A stretch of 64,000 bases of DNA, taken from the NCBI GenBank assembly GCA_903901335.1, contig CAIUQR010000126.1:1-64000 (forward strand). The letters are read 5' to 3'. Below are positions 43,928 to 52,476 of the stretch, one piece after another. The notes below the pieces were generated by a model. It was not told the origin of the DNA. It searched no databases and saw only the letters and a list, made by a program, of their open reading frames with translations. The stretch's first letter is position 1; every line of letters starts with the position of its first letter. A program made the translations under genes and the position numbers. Source of the DNA: an uncultured delta proteobacterium (lineage in GTDB: Bacteria > Desulfobacterota > Desulfobulbia > Desulfobulbales > Desulfocapsaceae).

Positions 43928-44782
43928 CTATTTCAGGGTACCGAGAAGCCCTCTGATCGCTGCCGGCAGATCCCCCGGCAGCAGGACAATCTTGGAATTC
44001 GGAGAAGAAGAGATGCCCTTCAAGGCCTCGACATATCTCTCTCCCAGAAGATAGACGACCGGCAGATCGTTCTCGCCGATGGCATTGGTGACCTTCTCGA
44101 TTGCCTTCTGGCTTGCCTCTGCCAGCACAATCTTGGCCGATGCATCACGTTTGGAGGCCTCAAACCGCCCTTCGGCCTGCAGGATGGCGGCGGTTTTATC
44201 ACCTTCGGCCGTTGTCACCGTCGCCCGCCGCTTCCTTTCCGCCGCCGCCTGTTCCTCCATGGCTGTCTGCATCGTCTTCGACGGGTTGATGTCCTGGATT
44301 TCAACGGTCTTCAGGGCAATACCCCAATCGGAAATATCGTCGGAGATAGCCTCCTTGAGTTTGGCCCGAATCACGTTTCTATTGGAGAGGGCCTCATCCA
44401 GATCCATTTCGCCGACAATAGACCTGAGCGAGGTCTGGACCAGCGTCATGATGGCGATCTCATAGTTTTCGACCCCGTATACCGACTTGTCCGGAAAAAG
44501 AATATTGATATAGGCAACCGCATTGGTGATGATGACGGCATTGTCCTTGGTGATGACCTCCTGACTGGGGATATTCAGAACAATATCCTTGGTCGTGACC
44601 TTATAGGCAACAGCGTCCATATAGGGGATGATCAGGTTCAGACCCGGTCCGAGGGTCGTGTGATATTTCCCGAGACGTTGAACGACATATTTAAACCCCT
44701 GGGGGACGATCCGCACCCCAAGACTGATAGTAACACCAACCACGATCAGAAAAATCACGGCCACAACTAGCCCTGCGCTCAT
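43928..44782 (-). CDS. SPFH/Band 7 membrane protein, QmcA/slipin type
   Basis: A 284-residue stomatin-like protein: one N-terminal membrane helix (residues 4-24), the SPFH domain (GLNLIIPYMDAVAYKV; IPSQEVITKDNAVI) and a C-terminal coiled coil rich in Ala/Glu/Lys (QAAAERKRRATVTTAEGDK-like). Such proteins form membrane microdomain cages and work with a partner NfeD protein; the partner is encoded directly upstream, 12 bases away. Function is in membrane organisation or protease regulation. Confidence 0.93.
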   Translation of the reverse strand: MSAGLVVAVIFLIVVGVTISLGVRIVPQGFKYVVQRLGKYHTTLGPGLNLIIPYMDAVAYKVTTKDIVLNIPSQEVITKDNAVIITNAVAYINILFPDKSVYGVENYEIAIMTLVQTSLRSIVGEMDLDEALSNRNVIRAKLKEAISDDISDWGIALKTVEIQDINPSKTMQTAMEEQAAAERKRRATVTTAEGDKTAAILQAEGRFEASKRDASAKIVLAEASQKAIEKVTNAIGENDLPVVYLLGERYVEALKGISSSPNSKIVLLPGDLPAAIRGLLGTLK

Positions 44783-44794
44783 CTCTTCATCTCC

Positions 44795-45253
44795 CTAATT
44801 TTTTTGGACAATAAGGGTATTACCGGACACATCGATGACTGTTACCCTGTCACCCAGAGCCACCGTCTCATGGCAGATGAACTGCCATTCCTCCGCCCCC
44901 AGCAGAGGTGTAGTGAACTTGGCAACTCCACGGGTCTTCGCCTGCGGAATCCTGATCACCAGCCCGGATTCTCCCAGGACCGCTTCCAGCGAAATCCCCG
45001 CCTTGGTTCTATCTGTCATCTTGGGTTTAAAAACAAGAAACCACAGGGCTGTAAAAAAGATGGAGGCAAGAGCCCAGGAAAAAATCTGTATACTTATCGT
45101 TAAGCCGGGAATAAACCAGGCCAGGCCCGCAACAAGGAGTGCCCCGCAACCAAACCAGATGATCGTGAAACTCGGCACCGCCAGCTCAAACAGGATAAGG
45201 ATCATCCCGAAAACCAGCCAGTACCAGGGTTCAACTGTAAACATAGTAATCAC
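44795..45253 (-). CDS. NfeD-like membrane protein
   Basis: A 152-residue NfeD-family protein of the short type: two to three membrane helices (WLVFGMILILFELAVPSFTI; GCGALLVAGLAWFIPG) and a C-terminal OB-fold-like domain (GVAKFTTPLLGAEEWQFICH; GDRVTVIDVSGNTLIVQ). It is the usual partner of SPFH proteins, and the two genes here are in order nfeD-SPFH with a 12-base gap. No ClpP-like protease domain is present. Confidence 0.92.
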   Translation of the reverse strand: MITMFTVEPWYWLVFGMILILFELAVPSFTIIWFGCGALLVAGLAWFIPGLTISIQIFSWALASIFFTALWFLVFKPKMTDRTKAGISLEAVLGESGLVIRIPQAKTRGVAKFTTPLLGAEEWQFICHETVALGDRVTVIDVSGNTLIVQKN

Positions 45254-45301
45254 TTTTTACCGGAGATGTGAGACATTCTTCTGTTTGTATACGTCTCGTG
45301 A

Positions 45302-45976
45302 TTACTTTAATATTATATAGATAGCAGCGATCAGGATCACAGCAATGATGCCTATTGCCCCCAGTATTGCCCCCTGGGACTCCCAGTCAGTCGTCTGGGT
45401 CTTCTTCTGATCGGAACCGGATACAGCCAGATCCGTACTGGAGGACGATTCACCCCCTCCCCCTTCCGGCAGACATGCCGAACAATAGATCTTCCCGTCA
45501 AGTTCAAACTTTGTGGCCTTCCCCACATTGGTCCCGCACATCGAACAATTTTCTCCGAGGATGTCCTCCAGTTCGGACTTCAGATCCTCTTCACTGAGAG
45601 GACCGCTATCAGTTCCACTGCTCTCTTTTGTCTCATCGCCCTCAGTCCTGTCGGATGCCGCTGTATCATTATTCAGTGTTTGAGTATCCGGCCAAGGATC
45701 AGTTGCAGATTTTTTCATATCATCAAATATCTTGGCAATCTCCTCTTCCAGGGCAGCCTCATCCTTTGCCGTCATCCCCGGCGCAGGCGCAGCATCAGTC
45801 ACATATCCCGATGCTTCGATTATCGGCTCTTTTTTTGGCTCATTTTCCGGGGCGGGAGGAGCTGTTGCCGCTGTCACTTTAAAAACTTCCTTGCATTTCG
45901 GGCACCTAACTCTCTTGCCGAGCAATGAATCGGATACTGTGCCGTTCACCCCGCAATAGGGACATTTCATCTTCAT
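45302..45976 (-). CDS. zinc-ribbon (MJ0042-type) membrane protein
   Basis: A 224-residue protein with an N-terminal MJ0042-type zinc ribbon (CPYCG...RCPKC, residues ~5-27), a long acidic, low-complexity linker, a second four-cysteine ribbon (NCSMCGTNVG...YCSACL) and one C-terminal membrane helix (ILGAIGIIAVILIAAIYIIL). It should be cytoplasmic with a tail anchor. No enzymatic domain is present. ATG 45976 follows GGAGG by six bases. It lies upstream of nfeD-SPFH on the same strand, with a gap of 48 bases. Confidence 0.85.
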   Translation of the reverse strand: MKMKCPYCGVNGTVSDSLLGKRVRCPKCKEVFKVTAATAPPAPENEPKKEPIIEASGYVTDAAPAPGMTAKDEAALEEEIAKIFDDMKKSATDPWPDTQTLNNDTAASDRTEGDETKESSGTDSGPLSEEDLKSELEDILGENCSMCGTNVGKATKFELDGKIYCSACLPEGGGGESSSSTDLAVSGSDQKKTQTTDWESQGAILGAIGIIAVILIAAIYIILK

Positions 45977-46161
45977 CGTCAACCTCCAGGCTGGACATTC
46001 ACGTCCTGACAATATTTATTCTTCGTTACAACAACCTCGGAAATAGATCGAGAGCACACTCTGTTGTTTACAATTTCCAAAAAATGTCTACTTTAGTATT
46101 ATTAAAGAGAACATAGCCCAAATACAACTTATTTTTCAGTTAGTATCATTTATAACAGCCT

Positions 46162-46698
46162 ATGGATATCATTATTATTGCGGCCATGGCAGCCAACCGG
46201 GTTATCGGCTGTAACAATTCCATCCCTTGGTCTCTCCCGGAAGACCTGCGCCAATTCAAAGAAAAAACTCTCGGTCATGCACTTATTATGGGCCGGAAGA
46301 CCTATGAATCCCTTGGTCGCCCACTGCACGGCAGGAAGAATATCATTATCAGCAGAAACAGGCAATTACATATACCAGAATGCGTCGTAGTATCGGATTT
46401 ACAGCACGCGCTGAATCTGTGCCGGAGTCAAGAAAAAGTATTTATCATTGGTGGCGGACAGATCTTCAGCCTCGGACTTCCTGTCGCAAACACCATAATC
46501 CTTACCATTCTCGATCGGGAAATCGCCGGTGATACCACATTCCCCGATTTCTCCGGCAGAGGATTCATTGAGATCTCAAGGGAACGGTTTACTATCAGCG
46601 AACCATTTTCCCTGATCACCTATAAACGCGGCCCGACCGGTGAAGATCTTGAAGAGAAGACCCAGGAATCTCCTGGAGTAAGCCGCCAAATTTCATAA
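46162..46698 (+). CDS. folA: dihydrofolate reductase
   Basis: A 178-residue DHFR that reduces dihydrofolate with NADPH. Conserved features: IIAAMAANRVIG at the start, SIPWSLPEDLRQFK (substrate-side Trp and catalytic Asp-type acid region), GRKTYESLGRPL and IIGGGQIFSLGL. A 15-residue hydrophilic tail extends past the normal end. No thymidylate synthase gene is adjacent, which is not the commonest arrangement. A terminator follows within 20 bases. Confidence 0.95.
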   Translation: MDIIIIAAMAANRVIGCNNSIPWSLPEDLRQFKEKTLGHALIMGRKTYESLGRPLHGRKNIIISRNRQLHIPECVVVSDLQHALNLCRSQEKVFIIGGGQIFSLGLPVANTIILTILDREIAGDTTFPDFSGRGFIEISRERFTISEPFSLITYKRGPTGEDLEEKTQESPGVSRQIS

Positions 46699-46711
46699 TA
46701 CTCGGAGGAAA

Positions 46712-46745
46712 ACAATGTCCACGCATTGTGGACATTGTACCTCTT
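46712..46745 (+). terminator. terminator after folA
   Basis: A perfect 11-base stem (ACAATGTCCAC at 46712-46722, complement 46728-46738) with a 5-base loop, followed by ACCTCTTTTT. Confidence 0.85.
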
Positions 46746-46829
46746 TTTGAAACTGTTCAGGTTGTTAGGCTGAAGGTTTTTCGAGACAATGTGCGTACTC
46801 ACCAAAACTTAGAGCTTTTCTGATGGCTC

Positions 46830-47588
46830 TTAGGTCAGATCCTCCTTGTCCAGCTGCCAGTCATCTCTGAGATGAAAGACCCCCTCATGGTTGGTCAGAT
46901 CCAGGTGGATCGGGGTGACCGAAATACATCCGGTCTGGATCGCATGCACATCCGTGTCTTTTCCCGAATCCCTGACCGGGGTGCCACCCCCTATCCAGTA
47001 ATGTCTGCGGCCGCGGGGATCAAAGACTTCCTGGATGGAGTTTTCCCAGAGCCGCCGCCCCTGCCGTGTCACCTTCGTCCCTGTGATTGCCGTATCTCCG
47101 GGGACGTTGACGTTCATCAGGGTGTTTTCCGGCAGGCCCCGAGCCAGGATCATGACCGCGAGTTTTGCGGCCACCTTCCCGGCCGGGCCAAAATCATAGG
47201 GCGGTTCGCCGGCTAAAGAGACGGCCATGGACGGAATCGAGTACATGGTGCCCTCGACTGCCGCCGAGACTGTCCCGGAGTACGAGATATCATCGCCCAG
47301 ATTCGGACCGGAATTGATCCCGGAGATCAGCAGATCCGGCCGCTTTTTCAAGATCCTGGCAAGCGCAATGGACACACAGTCTGCCGGAGTCCCATCCAGG
47401 GCATAGACGGACTCTGCCTGTTTTACGACCCTGAGGGGACGGTGCATGGTCAGGGAGTGGGAAACGGCGGAATTATCACGATCGGGCGCGACAATCACAA
47501 CCTGCCCGAGAGGGCTGACGGCCTCGCGCAGGGCTGCAAGCCCGGGACTGGTGATCCCGTCATCATTGGTAAGCAGGATAAGCGGCAT
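46830..47588 (-). CDS. surE: 5'/3'-nucleotidase SurE
   Basis: A 252-residue survival protein E of normal length. Metal ligands are in LLTNDDGITSPGL (two Asp) and SGINSGPNLGDDISYSG (Asn and Ser region), both intact. It dephosphorylates nucleoside monophosphates. It lies 38 bases downstream of ilvY on the same strand. Confidence 0.96.
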   Translation of the reverse strand: MPLILLTNDDGITSPGLAALREAVSPLGQVVIVAPDRDNSAVSHSLTMHRPLRVVKQAESVYALDGTPADCVSIALARILKKRPDLLISGINSGPNLGDDISYSGTVSAAVEGTMYSIPSMAVSLAGEPPYDFGPAGKVAAKLAVMILARGLPENTLMNVNVPGDTAITGTKVTRQGRRLWENSIQEVFDPRGRRHYWIGGGTPVRDSGKDTDVHAIQTGCISVTPIHLDLTNHEGVFHLRDDWQLDKEDLT

Positions 47589-47626
47589 GTCTTTTCACCT
47601 GAATATATAACTTGGTTGGAGTGGCC

Positions 47627-48553
47627 TTATTCAATTTTTTTCAGTATTCGGTTGAGGCCGGGATCTTTAAAATGTGATCCAGCCATGCTGGTTTTCCAGA
47701 AGGCCTGGACTATCGGATTGACTCTGTTTTTGCCGACGGTACAGATCCCGACCGAGAATGGTTTGAGACGCGGAGCCGCATCCAGAACGGTGACCTGATC
47801 CTGTAGCGGGCTCTTTTCGAGGACCAGGGCAGGGACTATGCCCACGCCGCAGCCGAGGCCGACCATCGCGATGATGGCCTCGTTGCCGGCTACCTGGGCG
47901 TAGATGTTGGGCTGGATTTTTTCTTCGGTGAACCATCTCTGTGCCCGTGTCCTGCTCAGGCCTCTTTCGGCGATGATCAGCGGCGTCCTTTGCCAGTCGA
48001 TAGCGCCGTCTCCTGCATAAAGGACAGTTTCCGGAAAACGGGCCGGGGCGATAAAGAGCAGCGGTGTTTCGATGATCTTAATAAATTCAAGCTGTGGCGG
48101 TGGCTTATCCGGCAGCGCCGCGATCGTCACATCCACTTCGCCGCTCTGTAGTTTGGCAAGAGCCATTGCTGCGTCTCCGGTCTGCAGGTTGATATGGACC
48201 TCCGGATAGGTTTCTCTGAATCTTCCCAGGATCTCCGGAAGGATACTGAGAATGGCCGTTACCGAGCAGTACAAGGAAAGCTCGCCCCGTAAAACAGAGT
48301 CGGTGGAAAAACTTTTTTGCAATTCGTTCCAGCGCTGAATCACATCCTCCGCATAGTTCCGAAAGATTTGTCCGGCAGGGGTTAGGGCGACACAGCGGTT
48401 ATCCCGGACGAAGAGCTGTTTGTCGAGCTCCGTTTCCAGTCGCTGGATAGTCCGGGTCAGACCTGACGGCGTGATGTTGCAGGCCTGGCTGGTCCGGCCG
48501 AAATGCAGGGAGTCGGCTAGATGCCTGAACAGTTTTAAGTCTCTGATATTCAT
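47627..48553 (-). CDS. ilvY: LysR-type activator IlvY
   Basis: A 308-residue LysR-type regulator, divergent from ilvC. The N-terminal helix-turn-helix starts NIRDLKLFRHLADSLHFGRT and includes TPSGLTRTIQRLE, as in IlvY; the rest is the periplasmic-binding-protein-like effector domain, which binds acetolactate or acetohydroxybutyrate in enterobacteria. ATG 48553 matches the IlvY start; the open frame extends 22 codons upstream without a ribosome site. Regulates ilvC through the shared intergenic region. Confidence 0.92.
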   Translation of the reverse strand: MNIRDLKLFRHLADSLHFGRTSQACNITPSGLTRTIQRLETELDKQLFVRDNRCVALTPAGQIFRNYAEDVIQRWNELQKSFSTDSVLRGELSLYCSVTAILSILPEILGRFRETYPEVHINLQTGDAAMALAKLQSGEVDVTIAALPDKPPPQLEFIKIIETPLLFIAPARFPETVLYAGDGAIDWQRTPLIIAERGLSRTRAQRWFTEEKIQPNIYAQVAGNEAIIAMVGLGCGVGIVPALVLEKSPLQDQVTVLDAAPRLKPFSVGICTVGKNRVNPIVQAFWKTSMAGSHFKDPGLNRILKKIE

Positions 48554-48594
48554 TTTGTTTGTTAGAACAATGTCTTTGTTACTTCGTTTGAGAG

Positions 48595-48619
48595 TTGCCT
48601 TATGTTGCAAAACAGGCAA
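48595..48619. promoter_or_regulatory. ilvY: inverted repeat, candidate IlvY operator
   Basis: TTGCCT (48595-48600) and AGGCAA (48614-48619) form an inverted repeat in the ilvY-ilvC divergent region, 42 bases upstream of ilvY and upstream of the ilvC promoter. Such an imperfect dyad is the usual form of a LysR-type binding site; identity as the IlvY site is inferred from position. Confidence 0.5.
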
Positions 48620-48641
48620 TATAATATAACGAATAAATCAC

Positions 48642-48670
48642 TTGACGCAATAGGGATTTCTCAATATATC
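48642..48670 (+). promoter_or_regulatory. ilvC: ilvC promoter candidate
   Basis: TTGACG at 48642-48647 and TATATC at 48665-48670, separated by 17 bases, form a good sigma-70-type promoter about 60 bases upstream of the ilvC start. Confidence 0.6.
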
Positions 48671-48729
48671 AGCATCAGCACCATTAAAAATGGAAGATCA
48701 TAAAAAAACATCCACATAAGGAGATAAAA

Positions 48730-50202
48730 ATGGGCGAGAATTATTTCAGCAGTCTACCACTGCGTCTGCAGTTAGAAGAGTTATCCCAGTGTCGTTTCAT
48801 GGATCCTTCCGAATTCAACGGGGTTGAGTTTCTGCAGGGAAAGAAGATCGTCATTGTCGGCTGCGGGGCGCAGGGTCTGCATCAGGGCCTGAACCTGCGC
48901 GACAGCGGTCTGGATATATCCTATGCCCTCAGGCAGGAGGCCATCGAGCAGAAACGTCAGTCCTGGAAGAATGCGACGGAAAACGGGTTCGCTGTCTCGA
49001 CCTACGACAAGCTGATCCCGACTGCCGATCTGGTCATCAATCTGACCCCTGACAAACAGCATTCGAAGGTGGTCTCGGCCATCATGCCCTTGATGAAAAC
49101 AGGCGCCTGTCTTTCCTACTCGCACGGCTTCAATATCGTTGAGGAGGGGATGCAGATCAGAGACGACCTGACCGTTATCATGGTGGCCCCGAAATCTCCG
49201 GGAACGGAGGTCCGGCAGGAATTCAAACGCGGCTTCGGCGTGCCGACTCTTCTGGCCGTGCATCGGGAAAACGATCCCAAGGGTGAGGGCTGGGAGATTG
49301 CCAAGGCCTACTGCTGCGGCACCGGAGGGGATAAAGCCGGTGCGCTGCAGTCGTCGTTTATCGCCGAGGTCAAGTCGGATCTGATGGGCGAGCAGACGAT
49401 CCTGTGCGGCATGCTCCAGGTCGGCTCCCTGCTCTGCTATGACAAGATGATCGAGAAGGGGATCGACGCCGGCTATGCCTCCAAGCTCGTCCAGTACGGC
49501 TGGGAAACGATCACCGAGGCGATGAAGCATGGCGGCATCACCACCATGATGGATCGTCTCTCCAATCCGGCCAAGATCAAGGCCTTCCTCTTGGCGGAAG
49601 AGCTGAAGGACATTCTGCAGCCCCTCTTTGAGAAGCACATGGACGACATCATGTCCGGATATTTCTCCCGGACCATGATGGAAGACTGGGCCAATGACGA
49701 TATTAAACTGCTGACCTGGAGGAAAGCAAGCGGCGAAACAGCTTTCGAACGGTCCAAATCCACCACCAGAGATATCCCGGAGCAGGAATATTTCGATCAC
49801 GGTATCCTGATGATTGCGATGGTCAAAGCGGGCGTCGAGCTCGCCTACGATACGATGGTCTCAGCCGGGATCAAGGAAGAGTCGGCTTATTATGAGTCCC
49901 TGCACGAGGTGCCGTTGATCGCCAACACGATCGCCCGCAGGAAACTGTATGAGATGAATGTGGTTATCTCCGACACCGCTGAATATGGCAACTATCTCTT
50001 TGCCAATGCGGCTATTCCACTGCTAGCCGGTTTTATGAAGACCGTTGATGTTGATGTCATCGGCAAGGGCCTCACGTTATCGGATAATGGTGTTGATAAC
50101 CTGGAGCTCATCCGGGCCAATGAGGCTATCCGCTATACCAGCATCGAGGCTGTCGGTGAGGAGCTGCGCTCCTATATGAGTGCGATGAAACCGATTCTGT
50201 AA
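48730..50202 (+). CDS. ilvC: ketol-acid reductoisomerase, class II
   Basis: A 490-residue KARI that converts acetolactate to dihydroxyisovalerate in branched-chain amino acid synthesis. It is the long, class II form (about 490 residues, with a duplicated C-terminal helical domain), as in E. coli, not the ~330-residue class I form. The Rossmann motif is [23 protein letters not shown] in [16 protein letters not shown] is the NADPH-phosphate region. A clear ribosome site (AAGGAGATAAAA) precedes ATG 48730. Regulated by the divergent ilvY. Confidence 0.97.
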   Translation: MGENYFSSLPLRLQLEELSQCRFMDPSEFNGVEFLQGKKIVIVGCGAQGLHQGLNLRDSGLDISYALRQEAIEQKRQSWKNATENGFAVSTYDKLIPTADLVINLTPDKQHSKVVSAIMPLMKTGACLSYSHGFNIVEEGMQIRDDLTVIMVAPKSPGTEVRQEFKRGFGVPTLLAVHRENDPKGEGWEIAKAYCCGTGGDKAGALQSSFIAEVKSDLMGEQTILCGMLQVGSLLCYDKMIEKGIDAGYASKLVQYGWETITEAMKHGGITTMMDRLSNPAKIKAFLLAEELKDILQPLFEKHMDDIMSGYFSRTMMEDWANDDIKLLTWRKASGETAFERSKSTTRDIPEQEYFDHGILMIAMVKAGVELAYDTMVSAGIKEESAYYESLHEVPLIANTIARRKLYEMNVVISDTAEYGNYLFANAAIPLLAGFMKTVDVDVIGKGLTLSDNGVDNLELIRANEAIRYTSIEAVGEELRSYMSAMKPIL

Positions 50203-50292
50203 AGGGCACCTGGAAAATCGCGCTGTGGAGTATAGAGCGGTTTTCCCCCTGAGTGTCCTTAAACCCAAATCTTCTCCTCTTGAGTGGAAAAA

Positions 50293-50333
50293 GCCCGACA
50301 GATCAGGACCTTCCTGTTCTGTCGGGCAGAGGT
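50293..50333 (+). terminator. ilvC: terminator after ilvC
   Basis: A perfect 10-base stem (GCCCGACAGA at 50293-50302, complement 50318-50327) is followed by AGAGGTTTTT. It lies 90 bases past the ilvC stop. Confidence 0.8.
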
Positions 50334-50795
50334 TTTTGCGCACCGATTCGTGTCCGAATAGTTCTGCAAGTCTCTGTTAACCTAAGCCCGATAAACGGTA
50401 AAAGGGCAAGAGCCCAAGCGGTTTATGACGGTAGATAATCCTGCGCATTTCTTGTGCGATCCTGGATACCTCCAGGTTATTGATACTATCAGCCAGGTAC
50501 TTGTTCCCTACGCCCCGCCCGGAAATACAAAAAAAATTGTCAGCCACTTGAGCTTGAATATTTACAGAGACTATTTCAAAGATCTTCTCCATATGATACG
50601 ATGCATTTATCATTTGACATTACAGTGTTTATTGTGGTACCGGTCTATTTATAGGGTGTTCATTTCCAATTTCATAAAAATCTGTTACATGCAATATAGT
50701 TCTACGATGTGTGATGCTATTTTTGATTGATCCGGTGATGGTTTTTTTCTACTTAACGGAGCAAACTCACGGATCAACTTGACCGGACAGGGGTT

Positions 50796-50992
50796 TTTTC
50801 TGCGGGGGTTTCGGGCAAGACCCGACCATTGATCATGCCGCAGAAAATGAACGTTCTGCCGGTACATTCCAAGTCGAACCCCTGGTCAGGGTTCTCCGGG
50901 GAAGGGGCCCCCGAAGAATTCAGGGCAAGGGCGCGTTAGTTTATTATGTATAATTTCGAACACTTGTGCCAAGTGGTACCTTCTTTTTTTTT
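50796..50992 (+). ncRNA. candidate structured RNA or leader
   Basis: Three successive pairings are visible: TTTTCTGCGG (50796-50805) with 50838-50847, enclosing TCGGG-CAAGA-CCCGA (50811-50825); GAACCC (50876-50881) with GGGTTC (50889-50894); and CGGGG (50897-50901) with CCCCG (50909-50913). A weak hairpin CACTT...AAGTG (50962-50976) followed by a run of eight T (50985-50992) could be its end. The GC-rich island stands out from its AT-rich surroundings. It could be an independent small RNA or the 5' leader of the gene at 51041. Class unknown; strand is a guess from the T-run. Confidence 0.35.
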
Positions 50993-51040
50993 CAGAAGAG
51001 TACCGTATTTATTATCTTGTGTTAGCGAGGGAACGGAAGA

Positions 51041-51496
51041 GTGACAAAATTACAGGACGCGCGATTTAGAAAAACGAATTTTACTACACACGACGAGACG
51101 GTCTTTGATGCGGATATGTTGAAGCTTCTGATGGCGATCGATGAAGGCAAACCAGTCCTTCAGATTGCCAAAGAGATCAAAATGGATCCGGCTGTCTTCA
51201 GAGAGAGTTTTTTACGACTCTATAAACTTAAACTCATTGAAGAGGTAAAACAGAAAATCGTCTATGTAGATGAACTTTTTGTTGCACGTCTCAAAGAAAC
51301 GCTGATCAGCCTGACAGGCCCATTAGGAGGAATCCTGATGGAAGAGGCGGCAGAGAAAATGAATTTGCAGTTACCCAGGATTCCAAAATCCACTGTAGCG
51401 GATTTTGTTTACCAGGTTGCAAAAGAAATACCCGGGGAAACGCAACAGGCCGAGTTCAAAAAGTTAATGATTCAAGAAATTAAGAGCATGGACTAA
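51041..51496 (+). CDS. winged-helix-like cytoplasmic protein, first gene of sensor trio
   Basis: A 151-residue protein. Residues ~20-75 read as a winged helix (MLKLLMAIDEGKPVLQIAKEI, FRESFLRLYKLKLIEEV), and residues ~85-150 as a helical domain (LTGPLGGILMEEAAEKMNL; VADFVYQVAKEIPGETQQ) resembling the DUF8082-type domain found in response-regulator and roadblock-associated proteins. It may be the cytoplasmic output of the signalling genes downstream. GTG 51041 follows CGGAAGA. The gap to the next gene is 200 bases with no feature. Confidence 0.75.
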   Translation: MTKLQDARFRKTNFTTHDETVFDADMLKLLMAIDEGKPVLQIAKEIKMDPAVFRESFLRLYKLKLIEEVKQKIVYVDELFVARLKETLISLTGPLGGILMEEAAEKMNLQLPRIPKSTVADFVYQVAKEIPGETQQAEFKKLMIQEIKSMD

Positions 51497-51702
51497 TTTT
51501 CCATTCACTCGGATTTAAAAAAACACGCGTCATTGCAGAAAGAGGAGGGAACTACATTTTCGAAAACAACACTTGAAAAATACCTAGTCTCCTGAATACT
51601 GATGGATTCAGGATGATTCGGGAAAATTCGTACGGAAGTTATGATTAGTCAGATATTCTCAATCGGGCACGGGGGGCTGTCCCAGTTCATTCCATGGAGG
51701 AG

Positions 51703-52323
51703 ATGAAATTGACACATAAAAAACTGATATCCGTGAACCTTGCAGGCCTGTTGTTTCTGGTTTTCACTATCCTTTCGTTTCCTGATTTTTCAACGGCTGC
51801 AGAGGACCTTGCCGGTTTTGATCTGCAGATCAAAGAGATTGCCTTCAACTGCCGGGATGAAGTAACCAAGGAATTCGAAAAACTCCTTGGCTCAAACAAG
51901 CTCAATCTGAGCCAGTTATTCGATACCTTCTACATCCCGATTCCGAACACCTATCCACAGAAATTCCACACACAATATGATAAGTTTACTGATGAATTTG
52001 TCAGGATCATTATCGATAAATATCTGGATATGGACAAGCGGATTCTGTTCGTTGTCGCTGTTGATGTGAACGGATATGTACCAACACACAACTCCCGGTA
52101 TTCAAAGCCGATGACCGATAACGCCGATTACAATATGGCGAATAATCGTACAAAAATATTGTATGACGACAGAACCGGCCTGGCAGCAGCTAAAAACACC
52201 AACCCATTTCTGCTGCAGAAGTACAACAGGGATACCGGGGAAGAAATCTACGATCTTTCCGTACCTATTACCATTGCCGGGAAACACTGGGGGGCAATTC
52301 GAGTAGGATATAAACAAAAATAA
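51703..52323 (+). CDS. exported stand-alone sensor domain
   Basis: A protein of about 206 residues with a signal peptide (LAGLLFLVFTILSFPDFSTAA) and one periplasmic domain of the Cache-like type seen in chemotaxis receptors. Motifs VDVNGYVPTHNSRYSKP, NRTKILYDD and IAGKHWGAIRVGY recur in the membrane protein encoded next (52477), so both share a domain. It has no membrane anchor after the signal and no signalling domain: it should be soluble in the periplasm. Starts are ambiguous: ATG 51694, ATG 51703 or TTG 51709, the last with GGAGGAG at ideal spacing. Confidence 0.85.
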   Translation: MKLTHKKLISVNLAGLLFLVFTILSFPDFSTAAEDLAGFDLQIKEIAFNCRDEVTKEFEKLLGSNKLNLSQLFDTFYIPIPNTYPQKFHTQYDKFTDEFVRIIIDKYLDMDKRILFVVAVDVNGYVPTHNSRYSKPMTDNADYNMANNRTKILYDDRTGLAAAKNTNPFLLQKYNRDTGEEIYDLSVPITIAGKHWGAIRVGYKQK

Positions 52324-52476
52324 GGATTCTTCTGGTCTTTTTCTAAAACAGCATATAGTATTTTCAGCATAGCGTGTTTGCGTTGTATAAATTCAGTCAC
52401 ATGGGACCATGAAAAAGACCCCAGGGTTGTCATATCCTGGATGGATTTTCATGTAATTCACGAGGGGAAAAACAAT

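Larger units (their letters stand above)
50203..51040. other. 838-base gene-free stretch with folded segments
   Basis: Contains the ilvC terminator (50293-50333), then AT-rich DNA with only implausible frames (50377-50613 minus, 50425-50730 plus), then a GC-rich island with successive hairpins (50796-50913) and a weak terminator-like end (50962-50992). See the separate entries. No protein gene is supported here. Confidence 0.6.

Noticed and set aside
48781..49800. 339-codon minus-strand frame antisense to ilvC
   Set aside because: Shadow of a high-confidence ilvC gene; no family resemblance or start signal.
50377..50730. Short frames on both strands after ilvC
   Set aside because: Both overlap AT-rich non-coding DNA, have atypical composition, and lack ribosome sites.
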